Of a stretch of DNA of 64,000 nucleotides, positions 49,774 to 61,839 are shown piece by piece. The stretch spans positions 2,604,001 to 2,668,000 of the forward strand of contig NZ_CP027116.1 of assembly GCF_003431975.1 (NCBI RefSeq), written 5' to 3'. The notes under the pieces are model-generated. The model saw only the letters and a list, made by a program, of their open reading frames with translations, was not told where the DNA came from and searched no databases. The position numbers and the translations under genes were made by a program. The first letter of the stretch is position 1. Each line of letters opens with the position of its first letter. This stretch comes from Bacillus pumilus (GTDB lineage Bacteria > Bacillota > Bacilli > Bacillales > Bacillaceae).

Positions 49774-50871
49774 TTATACAATTGTTTTCGCGCGCTGCTT
49801 GAGTGCGTCTACAACTGCATGAGTTATTTCTTCAGTTGTTTGATACGTTCCCTCTTTTGCCGATAAGTCCTTTGTTCGTTTGCCAGAGGCAAGAACAGCT
49901 TCCACAGCTTCTTCTATTGCAGCCGCTTCTTCTTCTAACGCAAAGGATGTTCTAAGCAAGCTTGCTGCTGACAAAATAGTTGCCAGAGGGTTTGCGACGT
50001 TTTGCCCCGCAATATCGGGTGCAGATCCATGAATCGGCTCATATAAATGGAGGCCGGTGCTTGATAGACTAGCAGATGGTAACATACCGAGTGATCCAGT
50101 AATCATTGAAGCCTCGTCACTTAAAATGTCGCCAAACATATTCTCTGTCACAATGACATCAAATTGAGCAGGCTTATAAATCAGCTGCATGGCTGCATTA
50201 TCAACGAGCATGTGCTCAAATTCGACGTCTGGATATTGAGCAGCTACTTCTTCTACCGCATCCCGCCATAGTTTACTAGAAGCAAGAACGTTCGCTTTAT
50301 CCACAGACGTTACTTTTTTCCGTCTCGTTAACGCCATATCGAATGCTTCTTTTAATACACGGACAATCTCTTCCTTTGTATAAAGAAGTGTATCGACCGC
50401 TGCTTCCTTTCCTTCTTCATCTGTGTATCGCTCGCTCGGTTCACCAAAATAAAGGCCGCCTGTTAATTCACGAACAATCACAAAATCGACTCCGTTAATG
50501 TGATCCTGCTTTAAGGGTGACGCCTCGCTTAAGCTATCGAACACCTTAACAGGACGAATGTTTGCAAACAAGTCCAGTTGTTTACGAATGGCGAGCAGGC
50601 CTTTTTCCGGACGAAGTTCTGGCGGGTTCTGATCCCACTTTGGTCCGCCGACTGCTCCTAATAAAATTGCATCAGCGCTTTTGCATACATCTACCGTTTC
50701 TTTTGGGAGCGGATTGTTTTTTTCATCTATTGCAATACCGCCAATGAGCGCCGTTTCGAATTCGAATTCGTGCCTAAATTGTGCCGCTGTCTCTTTGAGG
50801 ACAGCGACCGCCGATGTCACAACTTCCGGTCCGATTCCATCGCCGGGCAAAAGTGCAATTTTCTTTTTCAT
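49774..50871 (-). CDS. leuB: 3-isopropylmalate dehydrogenase
   Basis: 365 residues. It oxidatively decarboxylates 3-isopropylmalate with NAD. LLPGDGIGPEV at the N-terminus, RELTGGLYFG near 140 and NMFGDILSDEASMITGSLG near 250 are the family signatures. Confidence 0.97.
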   Translation of the reverse strand: MKKKIALLPGDGIGPEVVTSAVAVLKETAAQFRHEFEFETALIGGIAIDEKNNPLPKETVDVCKSADAILLGAVGGPKWDQNPPELRPEKGLLAIRKQLDLFANIRPVKVFDSLSEASPLKQDHINGVDFVIVRELTGGLYFGEPSERYTDEEGKEAAVDTLLYTKEEIVRVLKEAFDMALTRRKKVTSVDKANVLASSKLWRDAVEEVAAQYPDVEFEHMLVDNAAMQLIYKPAQFDVIVTENMFGDILSDEASMITGSLGMLPSASLSSTGLHLYEPIHGSAPDIAGQNVANPLATILSAASLLRTSFALEEEAAAIEEAVEAVLASGKRTKDLSAKEGTYQTTEEITHAVVDALKQRAKTIV

Positions 50872-50889
50872 GAGGACCTACCTCCTTTC

Positions 50890-53476
<2,587 letters not shown>

Positions 53477-53995
53477 TTAGACAATTGAAATTGTTTTATT
53501 TGATTGCGGCTTTTGCTGATTATCTCTCGCAAAGGCCGTGGTGCCAGTTCTGGCGACTTCTTTAATGCCGTATGGCTTAAGTAATTCAATGAGTGCTTCA
53601 ATTTTTGAAGACTCACCTGTCACCTGAATGACGACACTCTCTCTGCTTACATCTACAATAGAAGCTCTAAACGGTTCAATGACCCCTGTGATCTCCATTC
53701 TAGATACTGGTGCAGAAACGACTTTTATCAAAGCCAGCTCTCGCTGAACGATTGATTGGTTTGTAATGTCTGTTACTTTGAGGACATCGATTTGTTTGTT
53801 CAGCTGTTTTGTCAGCTGTTCGATGTCTTTCTCTTGGTCTACATGGACGACGAACGTAATGCGTGATACATCTTGAATCTCAGAATGGCCGACCGTAATG
53901 CTTTCAATGTTGTAGTGTCTTTTGGTAAAAAGGCCAGTGATTCGGTTCAGTACGCCTGATCGATTTAATACAGTCAACACAATAATTCTTTTCAA
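53477..53995 (-). CDS. ilvH: Acetolactate synthase small (regulatory) subunit
   Basis: 172 residues. The N-terminal ACT domain ([21 protein letters not shown], with [10 protein letters not shown]) binds the feedback inhibitor valine, and a C-terminal ACT-like domain follows. It overlaps ilvB by four bases. Confidence 0.96.
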   Translation of the reverse strand: MKRIIVLTVLNRSGVLNRITGLFTKRHYNIESITVGHSEIQDVSRITFVVHVDQEKDIEQLTKQLNKQIDVLKVTDITNQSIVQRELALIKVVSAPVSRMEITGVIEPFRASIVDVSRESVVIQVTGESSKIEALIELLKPYGIKEVARTGTTAFARDNQQKPQSNKTISIV

Positions 53996-55716
53996 GGTTT
54001 CACCCCCACCATCTCATGAAGTCCTTTCCCCGGTGCAACCATCGGGAATACTTTTTCATCTCTCGCTACATTGACATCGATGAAAACAGGCTCTCTAGAG
54101 GTGAGCGCTTCTTCAAGCTTTTCTTTCGCCTCTTCGTCTGATGAGATTCTGATTCCTTTAATGCCATAAGCTTCAGATAATTTTACGAAGTCTGGCTGCT
54201 CTGAAAATTTAGAATATGAGTAGCGTTCTTCGTAGAAAATTTCTTGCCATTGTCTTACCATTCCAAGACTGTGATTATTCAGAACAATCACTTTCACTGG
54301 AAGGTTCAGCTCACGGATAACGGCAAGTTCTTGCAGGGTCATTTGGAAACCTCCGTCTCCTAAAATCGCCACAACCGTTGCCTCTTGATCAGCTAGCTGT
54401 GCGCCAATAGCTGCCGGTAAACCGAAGCCCATCGTACCAAGGCCACCAGATGTGACCCATTTATCTGCATTTTCAAATGGATAGAACTGTGCTGCCCACA
54501 TTTGGTGCTGTCCGACATCAGTTGCCACAATGGCTTCACCTTTTGTGAATTGATGAATGTATTCGATCAGCTTCTGAGGCTTGAAGCCCTCCGCTTCGTT
54601 TTCAACGTACCAGAGCGGATATTCTTCCTTCCACTGATCTAATTGGTTTTTCCATTCGTCTGACTCCCCTTGCTTCCCGTCTTGCTTGATCAGCTCTTCA
54701 AGAACTAGTCTACTGTCTCCAACAACCGGGATATGGGTATGAATGTTCTTGCCAATTTCAGCTGGGTCAATATCAATGTGTGCTACTTTTGCATGTTTCG
54801 CAAAATGATTGAGATTGCCTGTTACCCTGTCATCAAATCTCGCACCGATTGAAATGAGCAGATCACATTGATGAAGGGCCATGTTCGCCGCATATGTGCC
54901 ATGCATACCAGCCATCCCTAGGAAAAGAGGATGCTTTGCTGGGAATCCGCCAAGACCAAGCAGTGTATGAGCAACCGGGATTTGCTGCTGTTCTACATAC
55001 TGTCTTAATTCTTCAGACGCTTTGCCATGAAGAACGCCAGCTCCTGCGAGAATGACCGGTTTCTTCGCTCTGCTGACAGCTTCTACTAATTTGCGAATTT
55101 GCAAATAGTTCGGCTCGACTTTTGGCTGATAACCAGGTAAATCAATTGGCTGATCGTATTCAAACGTTCCTTCAATACCTGCCACATCTTTTGGAATATC
55201 AATCAAGACTGGTCCAGGTCTCCCTGTTGTTGCAATATGGAACGCTTCTTTAATGACGCCCGGTAATTCCTCTGGATTTCTTACTTGGTAGCTGTGCTTT
55301 GTAATGGGCATTGTGATACCAAGCACATCTGCTTCCTGGAAAGCATCCGATCCAATGACTGAGGTTGCCACCTGTCCTGTAAAGACGACAAGAGGAAGTG
55401 AATCAATCATTGCGTCTGCAATTCCTGTCACAAGGTTTGTCGCTCCAGGTCCTGATGTTGCAATGACAACACCCGGTTTGCCAGATACTCTTGCGTATCC
55501 TTCTGCTGCGTGAATCGCTCCCTGTTCATGTCTTGGCAGGACATGAAATAAACCAGAATCATAAATTTTATCGTAGATCGGCAAAACCGCTCCGCCTGGA
55601 TATCCGAAAATAACTTCTACTTTTTCTCTTTTCAGTGCTTCAATTAGCATGAGTGCACCGTTCATCGTTTGTGGTGCTTTAGATGTTTCCGTCTCCACTT
55701 GTACATTTGTCCCCAT
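53992..55716 (-). CDS. ilvB: Acetolactate synthase large (catalytic) subunit
   Basis: The start is placed at ATG 55716 ([13 protein letters not shown]), behind AGGAGG, giving 574 residues as in B. subtilis. TPP enzyme: the glutamate lies in [16 protein letters not shown], the TPP-Mg site is [12 protein letters not shown] with LNNHSLGM, and [13 protein letters not shown] opens the N-terminal domain. It sits behind the Leu T-box leader. Confidence 0.97.
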   Translation of the reverse strand: MGTNVQVETETSKAPQTMNGALMLIEALKREKVEVIFGYPGGAVLPIYDKIYDSGLFHVLPRHEQGAIHAAEGYARVSGKPGVVIATSGPGATNLVTGIADAMIDSLPLVVFTGQVATSVIGSDAFQEADVLGITMPITKHSYQVRNPEELPGVIKEAFHIATTGRPGPVLIDIPKDVAGIEGTFEYDQPIDLPGYQPKVEPNYLQIRKLVEAVSRAKKPVILAGAGVLHGKASEELRQYVEQQQIPVAHTLLGLGGFPAKHPLFLGMAGMHGTYAANMALHQCDLLISIGARFDDRVTGNLNHFAKHAKVAHIDIDPAEIGKNIHTHIPVVGDSRLVLEELIKQDGKQGESDEWKNQLDQWKEEYPLWYVENEAEGFKPQKLIEYIHQFTKGEAIVATDVGQHQMWAAQFYPFENADKWVTSGGLGTMGFGLPAAIGAQLADQEATVVAILGDGGFQMTLQELAVIRELNLPVKVIVLNNHSLGMVRQWQEIFYEERYSYSKFSEQPDFVKLSEAYGIKGIRISSDEEAKEKLEEALTSREPVFIDVNVARDEKVFPMVAPGKGLHEMVGVKP

Positions 55717-55789
55717 TTGATTTCCTCCTCTTTGTCTTGCTTCAGTCAAGTTTTTTCACCCTTTTCCATTCAAGATCGAGATTTTAGAC

Positions 55790-56090
55790 CATATAAAAAA
55801 GCCTTCTCACCCCACAATGACACTACTTTTCACTAGGTCAAAGGGGCGAAAAAGCTTTGTTTTTCGCGGTACCACCCTTGTTCACGGCAAAATCAGCTGC
55901 CGTCTCATGGACATCTTTTCATCCATTTTGGTAACGAGTGAGCAATGTCACTCGGTCTGCCCTACTATCATTTCAAGCAGACACTCGGAGGTGAGTTCAC
56001 TTTAGAAAGTAACACCGGTTTCCACCTAGCACCGGCTCTCTGTAGATACTGACTCTAAAGCTACTAGTCCTCTTCAACGTTTATCGATAT
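55790..56090 (-). promoter_or_regulatory. T-box riboswitch leader (Leu) of ilvB-leuD
   Basis: The T-box GGGTGGTACCGCG lies at 55865-55877 in antisense. A leader terminator is formed on the minus strand by AAGCTTTTTCGCCCC and GGGGTGAGAAGGCTTTTTT (about 55790-55858). The segment AGTGAACTCACC resembles the specifier region of the B. subtilis ilv-leu leader, with CUC (Leu) at 55993-55995. The leader starts directly after the ilvE stop, so there is little room for a separate promoter. Confidence 0.93.
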
Positions 56091-56094
56091 CTAT

Positions 56095-57009
56095 TTAGCT
56101 TGCGTGAATGTTTTCATCTGTAAAAACGACTTTTTCTCCTTCTTCAACCACTCGCTTACGGAATTGTTCAAGAAGTTTGTTTGTATGAACACCAGGTTTC
56201 CCTTCACCGATTGTACGACCGTCAACTTTTACAACGGCAATGACTTCGGCTGCAGTTCCTGTCAGAAAAACTTCTTCTGCTGTATACACATCGTGTCTTG
56301 TGAATGGTTGTTCTTTCACTTCGTAGCCTAAGTCTTCTGCAATCTCCATGATGGCATTTCTTGTGATGCCTTCAAGAGCGCCGATATAACCTGGCGGTGT
56401 ATAAAGTTTACCTTTTTTATAAATAAACACATTGTCTGCAGAACCTTCTGCCACGTACCCTTGATCGTTCAGCATCAGCGCTTCACTCACACCGGCCATA
56501 TGGGCTTCGATTCGGACAAGAATGTTATTCAAATAATTTAATGATTTCACTTTTGGACTCAGTACATCGGGACGATTTCGTCTCGTCGGTACTGTCACAA
56601 TATCAATACCTGTTTCATATAGGTGCTTTGGAAAGATGGCCAGCGGTTCTACAATGATCACTGTATTGGCTCTCCCGCAGTTGTTTGGATCTAAACCAAG
56701 ATCACCAGCTCCTCTTGAAACAACAAGACGAATATAGGCATCCTTTAGTCCGTTCCTTTCAACTGTATGAATCATTTTTTCGGTGAGTTCCTCAAGTGAA
56801 TATGGAATGTTCAGCATAATGGATCTGGCGGAATCATACAGGCGGTCTAAATGTTCTTTCATTCGAAAGATATTTCCGTTATATACGCGTATCCCTTCGA
56901 ACACACCGTCACCGTATAAGAAGCCATGATCATAAACTGAAATTTTCGCATCTTCTTTTTTCACGAGTTCATCGTTTAAAAAGATCCACTGTTCCTTTTG
57001 GTCTTCCAT
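56095..57009 (-). CDS. ilvE: Branched-chain amino acid aminotransferase (class IV)
   Basis: 304 residues, fold type IV PLP enzyme. ISVYDHGFLYGDGVFEGIRVY opens the protein. The PLP lysine is in SPKVKSLNYLNN (about 159), EGSADNVFIYK follows, and GITRNAIMEIAEDLG binds phosphate. It transfers the amino group in the last step of Leu, Ile and Val synthesis. It sits upstream of the T-box, so it escapes that attenuation. Confidence 0.95.
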   Translation of the reverse strand: MEDQKEQWIFLNDELVKKEDAKISVYDHGFLYGDGVFEGIRVYNGNIFRMKEHLDRLYDSARSIMLNIPYSLEELTEKMIHTVERNGLKDAYIRLVVSRGAGDLGLDPNNCGRANTVIIVEPLAIFPKHLYETGIDIVTVPTRRNRPDVLSPKVKSLNYLNNILVRIEAHMAGVSEALMLNDQGYVAEGSADNVFIYKKGKLYTPPGYIGALEGITRNAIMEIAEDLGYEVKEQPFTRHDVYTAEEVFLTGTAAEVIAVVKVDGRTIGEGKPGVHTNKLLEQFRKRVVEEGEKVVFTDENIHAS

Positions 57010-57048
57010 TTTCAGTGAGCACCCTCTCTTTCAAACAAAAAGTAGTTG

Positions 57049-57063
57049 AATTTTCAGACACTT
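57049..57063. promoter_or_regulatory. CodY-box-like site upstream of ilvE
   Basis: AATTTTCAGACACTT matches the CodY consensus AATTTTCWGAAAATT at 13 of 15 positions. It sits 40 bases upstream of ilvE, fitting repression by CodY when branched-chain amino acids and GTP are abundant. Confidence 0.6.
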
Positions 57064-57159
57064 AAATTTGAAGCGTCTCACGCTTGCTCTGCGTGTTTGT
57101 TTAGCTTTTGTTGAACCCATCTTACGCCGCTTTCCATACAGTGTCAACAGCATTTTTAA

Positions 57160-57174
57160 AATTATTAGACAATT
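57160..57174. promoter_or_regulatory. Second CodY-like site (12/15)
   Basis: AATTATTAGACAATT has three mismatches to the CodY box. The region is AT-rich, so this is weaker than the first site. Confidence 0.4.
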
Positions 57175-57193
57175 TAGATTAATCAAAATAAAA

Positions 57194-57207
57194 TGTATAC
57201 GCTTACA
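57194..57207. promoter_or_regulatory. cre-like site (CcpA) upstream of ilvE
   Basis: TGTATACGCTTACA matches the cre consensus TGWAARCGYTWNCW at 13 of 14 positions. CcpA activates ilv-leu in B. subtilis from an upstream cre, so the site fits the same role here. Confidence 0.65.
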
Positions 57208-57442
57208 CCTTTGCTAGACAAGGAATGAAAAAACTTAAAATTTTTTGTATTTTTTCTTCAATTTATTTACTTTACCTGAACGGTTTTCATTTGAGAAAAC
57301 GTTTGTCATATTTTTTTACATAGTTTTTAATAAATATTAGTAGATTTTAGCGCATTTGTTTTTTCCTTCGGTATGCCTTTCTAAAGCGTTTTCCTATGAA
57401 TATATGATAAAATGAGAGCATCATATAGAAGGAGGGCAACAC

Positions 57443-58486
57443 ATGGCTAACATCAGAGGTTATATCGGAACGTATACAAAGGGAGACAGTAAAGGCATTT
57501 ATACTTTTACATTAAATACGGACAAGCAGCAGATTGAACAAGTAGAAGTGGCTGCTGAACTTGAAAATCCTACATATTTAACCGTCTCAGATTCTCAACA
57601 ATTTGTGTATGCTGTTGTGAAAGAAGGATCACAGGGCGGCCTTGCTGCGTATCAAATTGATGAAGAAACCGGCACACTTCGTTTCATCAACCAAGAGCTT
57701 GCCGATGGCGCTTCTCCTTGCCACGTCAGCGTGGACAGTCAAACAAAAACAGCTTTTACAGCGAACTATCATAAAGGAACAGCAGAGATGTATGAAATCG
57801 ATGCTGAAAATGGCTCAGTGATCCGCACACTGTCACAGGCACAGCATGAAGGAACTGGCCCTAACGAAGACCGTCAGGAAAAACCGCACACTCATTTTAT
57901 GGGTCTGACACCAGATGAACAATTTGCAGTGGCTGTTGATCTTGGGACAGATGGTATTTATACGTATAAGAAAGAAAACGGTAAACTGGAGCTCGCCCAT
58001 ACATTTGAAACAAAACCAGGCACAGGTCCTCGTCATATTACATTCCATCCAACGAAACCTGTAGCATATGTGATGACAGAGCTAAGCTCAGAGGTGATTG
58101 TACTTCGTTACTTTGAAGATGGTCATTTCGAAGAGATCCAAACAATCGCAACCATTCCAAGTGACTTTACAGAGAACAATCAAGGCAGTGCCATTCACGT
58201 CTCTTCTGACGGCCAATTTGTTTATGCAGGAAATCGCGGACATGACAGCATTGCGATTTTCAAAGCAGATGCTGATGGTCAGTTAAGTCTTGTCGAGATT
58301 TCTTCTTCTGAAGGAAACTGGCCTAGAGACTTTGTGCTTGATCCAACTGAAGAATTCCTCATCGGTTCAAACCAAGAATCTAGCAACCTAGTGTTATACA
58401 AACGCGACAAAGAAACAGGGCGACTGACTGTCTTACAATCAAATATCTCAGTTCCTCATCCGGTTTGTGTGAAATTTTTAGGATAA
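57443..58486 (+). CDS. pgl: 6-phosphogluconolactonase, beta-propeller (YkgB/Pgl) type
   Basis: 347 residues of the lactonase (DUF2394-like) seven-bladed propeller family, behind AAGGAGGG. Typical segments are GYIGTYTKGDSKGIYTF at the start, PTYLTVS, DGASPCHVSVD, KPHTHFMGLTPD, GTGPRHITFHP and NWPRDFVLDPT. It hydrolyses 6-phosphogluconolactone in the oxidative pentose phosphate pathway. It is the only long plus-strand gene in the right part and diverges from ilvE over a 430-base regulatory gap. Confidence 0.92.
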   Translation: MANIRGYIGTYTKGDSKGIYTFTLNTDKQQIEQVEVAAELENPTYLTVSDSQQFVYAVVKEGSQGGLAAYQIDEETGTLRFINQELADGASPCHVSVDSQTKTAFTANYHKGTAEMYEIDAENGSVIRTLSQAQHEGTGPNEDRQEKPHTHFMGLTPDEQFAVAVDLGTDGIYTYKKENGKLELAHTFETKPGTGPRHITFHPTKPVAYVMTELSSEVIVLRYFEDGHFEEIQTIATIPSDFTENNQGSAIHVSSDGQFVYAGNRGHDSIAIFKADADGQLSLVEISSSEGNWPRDFVLDPTEEFLIGSNQESSNLVLYKRDKETGRLTVLQSNISVPHPVCVKFLG

Positions 58487-58492
58487 TGAAAA

Positions 58493-58515
58493 AAGCCTCC
58501 GTTATTGGAGGCTTT
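58493..58515 (+). terminator. pgl terminator, copy 1
   Basis: AAGCCTCC, loop GTTATT, GGAGGCTTT directly after the pgl stop. The same 23 bases recur at 58690-58712. Confidence 0.85.
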
Positions 58516-58689
58516 AGATTGTTGACAAAGGGCTAAAATGATCTTTATTTTAGTCCTTTGTCTTCTTTTCAGCGTGATAGAAAACCTTTGAAGTCTAGGA
58601 AGGACGAGCACTGGCGCGGAGCGAATTTGACATTCGTGAGCACCAGCGCGCAGGACTGACACCGAATGCGAGGGTTTGTCTACACGCTG
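58516..58689. repeat. Structured intergenic element between duplicated terminators
   Basis: About 174 bases that can fold extensively. First comes a 39-base hairpin (58524-58562; GACAAAGG...CCTTTGTC with CTAAAAT/ATTTTAG). Then a long stem joins TCAGCGTG (58569-58576) to CACGCTGA (58683-58690), extended by TAGA/TCTA and a GU-rich AAACCTT/GAGGGTTT, enclosing a GC-rich inner hairpin (GCGAAT/ATTCGT). No ORF is seen. It looks like a dispersed intergenic element of the kind known in Bacillus (about 190-bp repeats were reported in B. subtilis), but only one copy is in the window. Confidence 0.6.
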
Positions 58690-58712
58690 AAGCCTCCGTT
58701 ATTGGAGGCTTT
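58690..58712 (+). terminator. Terminator, copy 2 (identical 23 bp)
   Basis: Exact direct repeat of 58493-58515, followed by TTCTTTA. It directly abuts the end of the long stem of the intervening element. Confidence 0.8.
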
Positions 58713-58715
58713 TCT

Positions 58716-59135
58716 TTATGCAGACGGTACCCCGCCATCTTCTAGCTTTTGATCAATCAGAGACGTATCGGTTTTTTCACCGAACCATTTTGACAGCCTG
58801 TCCCTCGCTTTTCCTTTCACATCATCATCAATGTATACCGCTACTTGAATTAGAGCAAATGTGATCGCGCCTAAATCATCTGTGTAGCCGACACCGATCA
58901 ATGTATCAGGAATAAGGTCAATTGGAAGGATAAAGTATCCAAGCGCCCCAATAATAAGGGTCTTCGCTTTGACAGGTACTTCAGGTTTTTGCAATGTATA
59001 GTAAAGTAATAGCACAGCATAGACAAGAGAGACACCCGCTTTTTGTGCTGTCTTTTTTAACTTTTCCCAAAAGGCATGATCATTAAAATGCTTCTTCGAA
59101 CGCTTTAATAGTTCTTTTTTCTCAGAACGATTCAT
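58716..59135 (-). CDS. DUF1232 (YkvA-like) membrane protein
   Basis: 139 residues. The DUF1232 signature YFILPIDLIPDTLIGVGYTDDLGAI lies near residues 85-110, flanked by a hydrophobic segment VSLVYAVLLLYYTL. A basic N-terminus (RSEKKELLKRSKKHF) and an acidic C-terminus follow the usual layout. Function of the family is not known. It is convergent with pgl and lies downstream of dltD behind a terminator, so it is probably transcribed on its own. Confidence 0.85.
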   Translation of the reverse strand: MNRSEKKELLKRSKKHFNDHAFWEKLKKTAQKAGVSLVYAVLLLYYTLQKPEVPVKAKTLIIGALGYFILPIDLIPDTLIGVGYTDDLGAITFALIQVAVYIDDDVKGKARDRLSKWFGEKTDTSLIDQKLEDGGVPSA

Positions 59136-59204
59136 CGTATCGCCTCCATCTTCAGCATAGCCCTTTTTCTTTAGTTATACAAGATATCCACCGATTCGAC
59201 AAAC

Positions 59205-59228
59205 AAAAAGCAGCAGAAAGCTGCTGCA
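59205..59228 (-). terminator. dlt operon terminator
   Basis: GCAGCAGC / GCTGCTTT-type stem with a T5 run on the minus strand, directly after the dltD stop (59231). Confidence 0.85.
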
Positions 59229-59230
59229 TT

Positions 59231-60397
59231 CTACTGCTCTTTGTAAAACTTTTCGATTGCCTTATCGATGTACACCCATCCTTTATAAGACACGTGAATT
59301 GTATCTTTAAAGAAATAAGGATCGTATTCATGCTTAGTCAAATCCGCTACTTCATACCCATTATCTCTAATTTGACGATTGATTTTCTCATAATACTCTG
59401 TACGTCCCTCTTTCGGGAAACCGGTATAATCATACCATTTTCCGTTGACAGGAATCGTCACAAACAAAGGCTTCGCCCCTGCCTGCTTTAAAATATCCAG
59501 CATGATTTGAAAATCTTTGTATTCTGGTGATTCCGCATAAGAGTGGTCTTCACGAGAATCCCTCATCTTTTTCATAATCGGTTTCAGCTTGCGCTCAAAC
59601 AGTTTTTGATTGATATAAAACGGGTTGTCCCCTGCTCTTTTCGCACCAAAAACGCCCGCTTCTTTTTCAAGCTCCGTCCATGTTTTTCCTTTGACTGATG
59701 GAGACGGATGAAGCTTACGCCCTTTCCCCGATCCAATTGTATAGTACATGTCTTTCTTTTGAAGCATGCCATAATACATTTTGGCAATAGGAGAAATCGC
59801 GCCATAAGCGAATTTGTTTCCAGAAAGCTCTGCTTTAAAAAGCTCTGTGATGACCATGTCGTTCTTTACTGCTTTAAACGTCATGATTCTCTTGATCAGT
59901 TCTTTTTTCACAGTTGGATCAATTTCTTTATTATAAGCGAGATTCAGCGCTTGAAGCGCTGAATAGTTTGGTGCAAAGTGATTCTCGTCAGATCCCCATT
60001 TCACAAACCACTGCGGGGACACGATAAACACAAGCTTCTTCCCTTTTAACTCTTCCATATGCGCTGCAAAGTTCATCGCATGAATTAATGATTGCGATCC
60101 ACCTTTTCCAATAAGATAAGGTGTAAACCCTTGAGGATTCTCATGAAAGAAATTCGAAGGGTGATATGGATCAAAACGTGAGAGTTCAGAAGATCCATAG
60201 ATCGGCAAATAAGTTGGATCTTTTAGCATTTCATCTTGTAAATATAGCCCTTGGAACATCCCCGGATCTAATTCTGTGGCTGACTTTTGTAATTTGTCTT
60301 TTGGGATCAGATGTGAGAGCCATGCATTTGGTACAAGAAGAACACCAATGAATAGAACAGCCGCTAAAATAAGCGGCCCAAAAAAACGCTTTTTCAT
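59231..60397 (-). CDS. dltD: D-alanyl transfer protein DltD
   Basis: 388 residues, with an N-terminal signal anchor (FFGPLILAAVLFIGVLLVP). SGNH-like catalytic serine in YGSSELSRFDPYHPSNFF (about residue 70) and the Asp/His pair in DTIHVSYKGW near the end. It completes transfer of D-Ala to teichoic acids outside the membrane. Its ATG shares one base with the dltC stop (TAATG). Confidence 0.96.
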   Translation of the reverse strand: MKKRFFGPLILAAVLFIGVLLVPNAWLSHLIPKDKLQKSATELDPGMFQGLYLQDEMLKDPTYLPIYGSSELSRFDPYHPSNFFHENPQGFTPYLIGKGGSQSLIHAMNFAAHMEELKGKKLVFIVSPQWFVKWGSDENHFAPNYSALQALNLAYNKEIDPTVKKELIKRIMTFKAVKNDMVITELFKAELSGNKFAYGAISPIAKMYYGMLQKKDMYYTIGSGKGRKLHPSPSVKGKTWTELEKEAGVFGAKRAGDNPFYINQKLFERKLKPIMKKMRDSREDHSYAESPEYKDFQIMLDILKQAGAKPLFVTIPVNGKWYDYTGFPKEGRTEYYEKINRQIRDNGYEVADLTKHEYDPYFFKDTIHVSYKGWVYIDKAIEKFYKEQ

Positions 60398-60633
60398 TAC
60401 TTCATCTCTGCCAGCTGCTCAGCAATGTGATTCGGAGTATCCCACACATCACGATCGAACTCTGTAATTGGAACAGTAATTCCAAGTTGACTTTCAATTG
60501 CCATAAGCAGTTCTACTGTACCAAATGAATCTAAAAGACCTTCTTCAAATATAGAAATCTCTGGATTTTCTTTTACAACATCGTCCTGACAAACCTCTGC
60601 AATAATACCGTATACTTGATTTTTAAATTCCAT
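60397..60633 (-). CDS. dltC: D-alanine carrier protein DltC
   Basis: 78-residue acyl-carrier-like protein. The phosphopantetheine serine is in GLLDSFGTVELL (about Ser36). It receives D-Ala from DltA and hands it to DltB. It lies 21 bases after dltB. Confidence 0.97.
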   Translation of the reverse strand: MEFKNQVYGIIAEVCQDDVVKENPEISIFEEGLLDSFGTVELLMAIESQLGITVPITEFDRDVWDTPNHIAEQLAEMK

Positions 60634-60654
60634 AATTTTCTACTCCCTTAATCT

Positions 60655-61839
60655 TTAATGATGAAATGGTTTTCCTGAAAAAATATAAAATCCGAAACAA
60701 ATCACATGGAATGTAATAATGATCGACACAACCATTGTGACCTTATTATCCGGCCACCACTTGTGCTTTTTATTCCATTTCTCAAATAAATTGTAACCGG
60801 ACATCACAACTGCGTGGTATAGTCCGTAAATAATATATTGAAGTGCTAGACCATGCCAAGCACCCATCAATAGAAAGAGGACAAAGTACCCAATATTGGA
60901 TACGGCCATACGGTTCTTGATCCACTTCTTTTTGGTCATAAAGAACACAAATCTCATAAACACGTAGTCTCTGAACCAGAAGGACAGGGACATGTGCCAA
61001 CGATTCCAGAAGTCTTTAATGTTCCGGCTGATAAACGGTTTGTTAAAGTTTTCTGGTGATTTAATGCCCATCATATAACTCACACCAACAGCGAATGCTG
61101 TATAACCAGCAAAGTCAAAGAACAAATACATACTGTACGCATACATATACGTTAACTGTTGAACAAAATGACTGCTGCTAATGTGATGAATATTCATCAG
61201 AATATACGTGTGAATCAAATAACCAATAATGAACTTATATAAGAAGCCGATAAAAATTTTATGAATACCTGCGTATAAAAGATCACTGTACGCTTCCTTT
61301 TCAGGCGGCGTATCCATATCCTTTTCAAACCGGCGGTAACGATCAATCGGCCCTGATGAAATCGTCGGGAAAAAGACAATGAAATAGACCAAACGATGAA
61401 TCGGAATTTTCTTCTTAATCAAGCCGTCTCTTGTCTCGATAATTAACTGAACACCTTTAAATGTTAAGTACGAGATCCCTAAAAAGCTCAGCCAGTTTAT
61501 TGGCGGCGGTTGATGCGGCTGATGAGTTAAAAAGAACGGTAAAACCTTTGATAGTACAAGCGGCAAAATCGATGCCACCACTGCCATATAGAAGACAGAC
61601 GCCCTGTTCGCCTTCAGCCGGTACGAAAGGTACAAACGGATGATCAAGACTTGCCACACTGTGAACAAGAAGAGCAGCAGCGCGCCGTGTGCATCATTTG
61701 AGAAAATAAGCGCGAGTGCCACAACCGTTGCAAACATGTTGTAGCCATGCATTCTTTTGCCGCGAAGACCAAGAATAATCGTCGGCAAAAGAAGAACACC
61801 AATTAGAATGAAGAAAAAGAATGAACTAAACGGAATCAT
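60655..61839 (-). CDS. dltB: D-alanyl-teichoic acid O-acyltransferase DltB (MBOAT)
   Basis: 394 residues with about ten membrane segments. MBOAT landmarks are [18 protein letters not shown] and the catalytic histidine in [17 protein letters not shown]. It moves D-Ala across the membrane from DltC. Its start overlaps the dltA stop (ATGA). Confidence 0.97.
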   Translation of the reverse strand: MIPFSSFFFFILIGVLLLPTIILGLRGKRMHGYNMFATVVALALIFSNDAHGALLLFLFTVWQVLIIRLYLSYRLKANRASVFYMAVVASILPLVLSKVLPFFLTHQPHQPPPINWLSFLGISYLTFKGVQLIIETRDGLIKKKIPIHRLVYFIVFFPTISSGPIDRYRRFEKDMDTPPEKEAYSDLLYAGIHKIFIGFLYKFIIGYLIHTYILMNIHHISSSHFVQQLTYMYAYSMYLFFDFAGYTAFAVGVSYMMGIKSPENFNKPFISRNIKDFWNRWHMSLSFWFRDYVFMRFVFFMTKKKWIKNRMAVSNIGYFVLFLLMGAWHGLALQYIIYGLYHAVVMSGYNLFEKWNKKHKWWPDNKVTMVVSIIITFHVICFGFYIFSGKPFHH

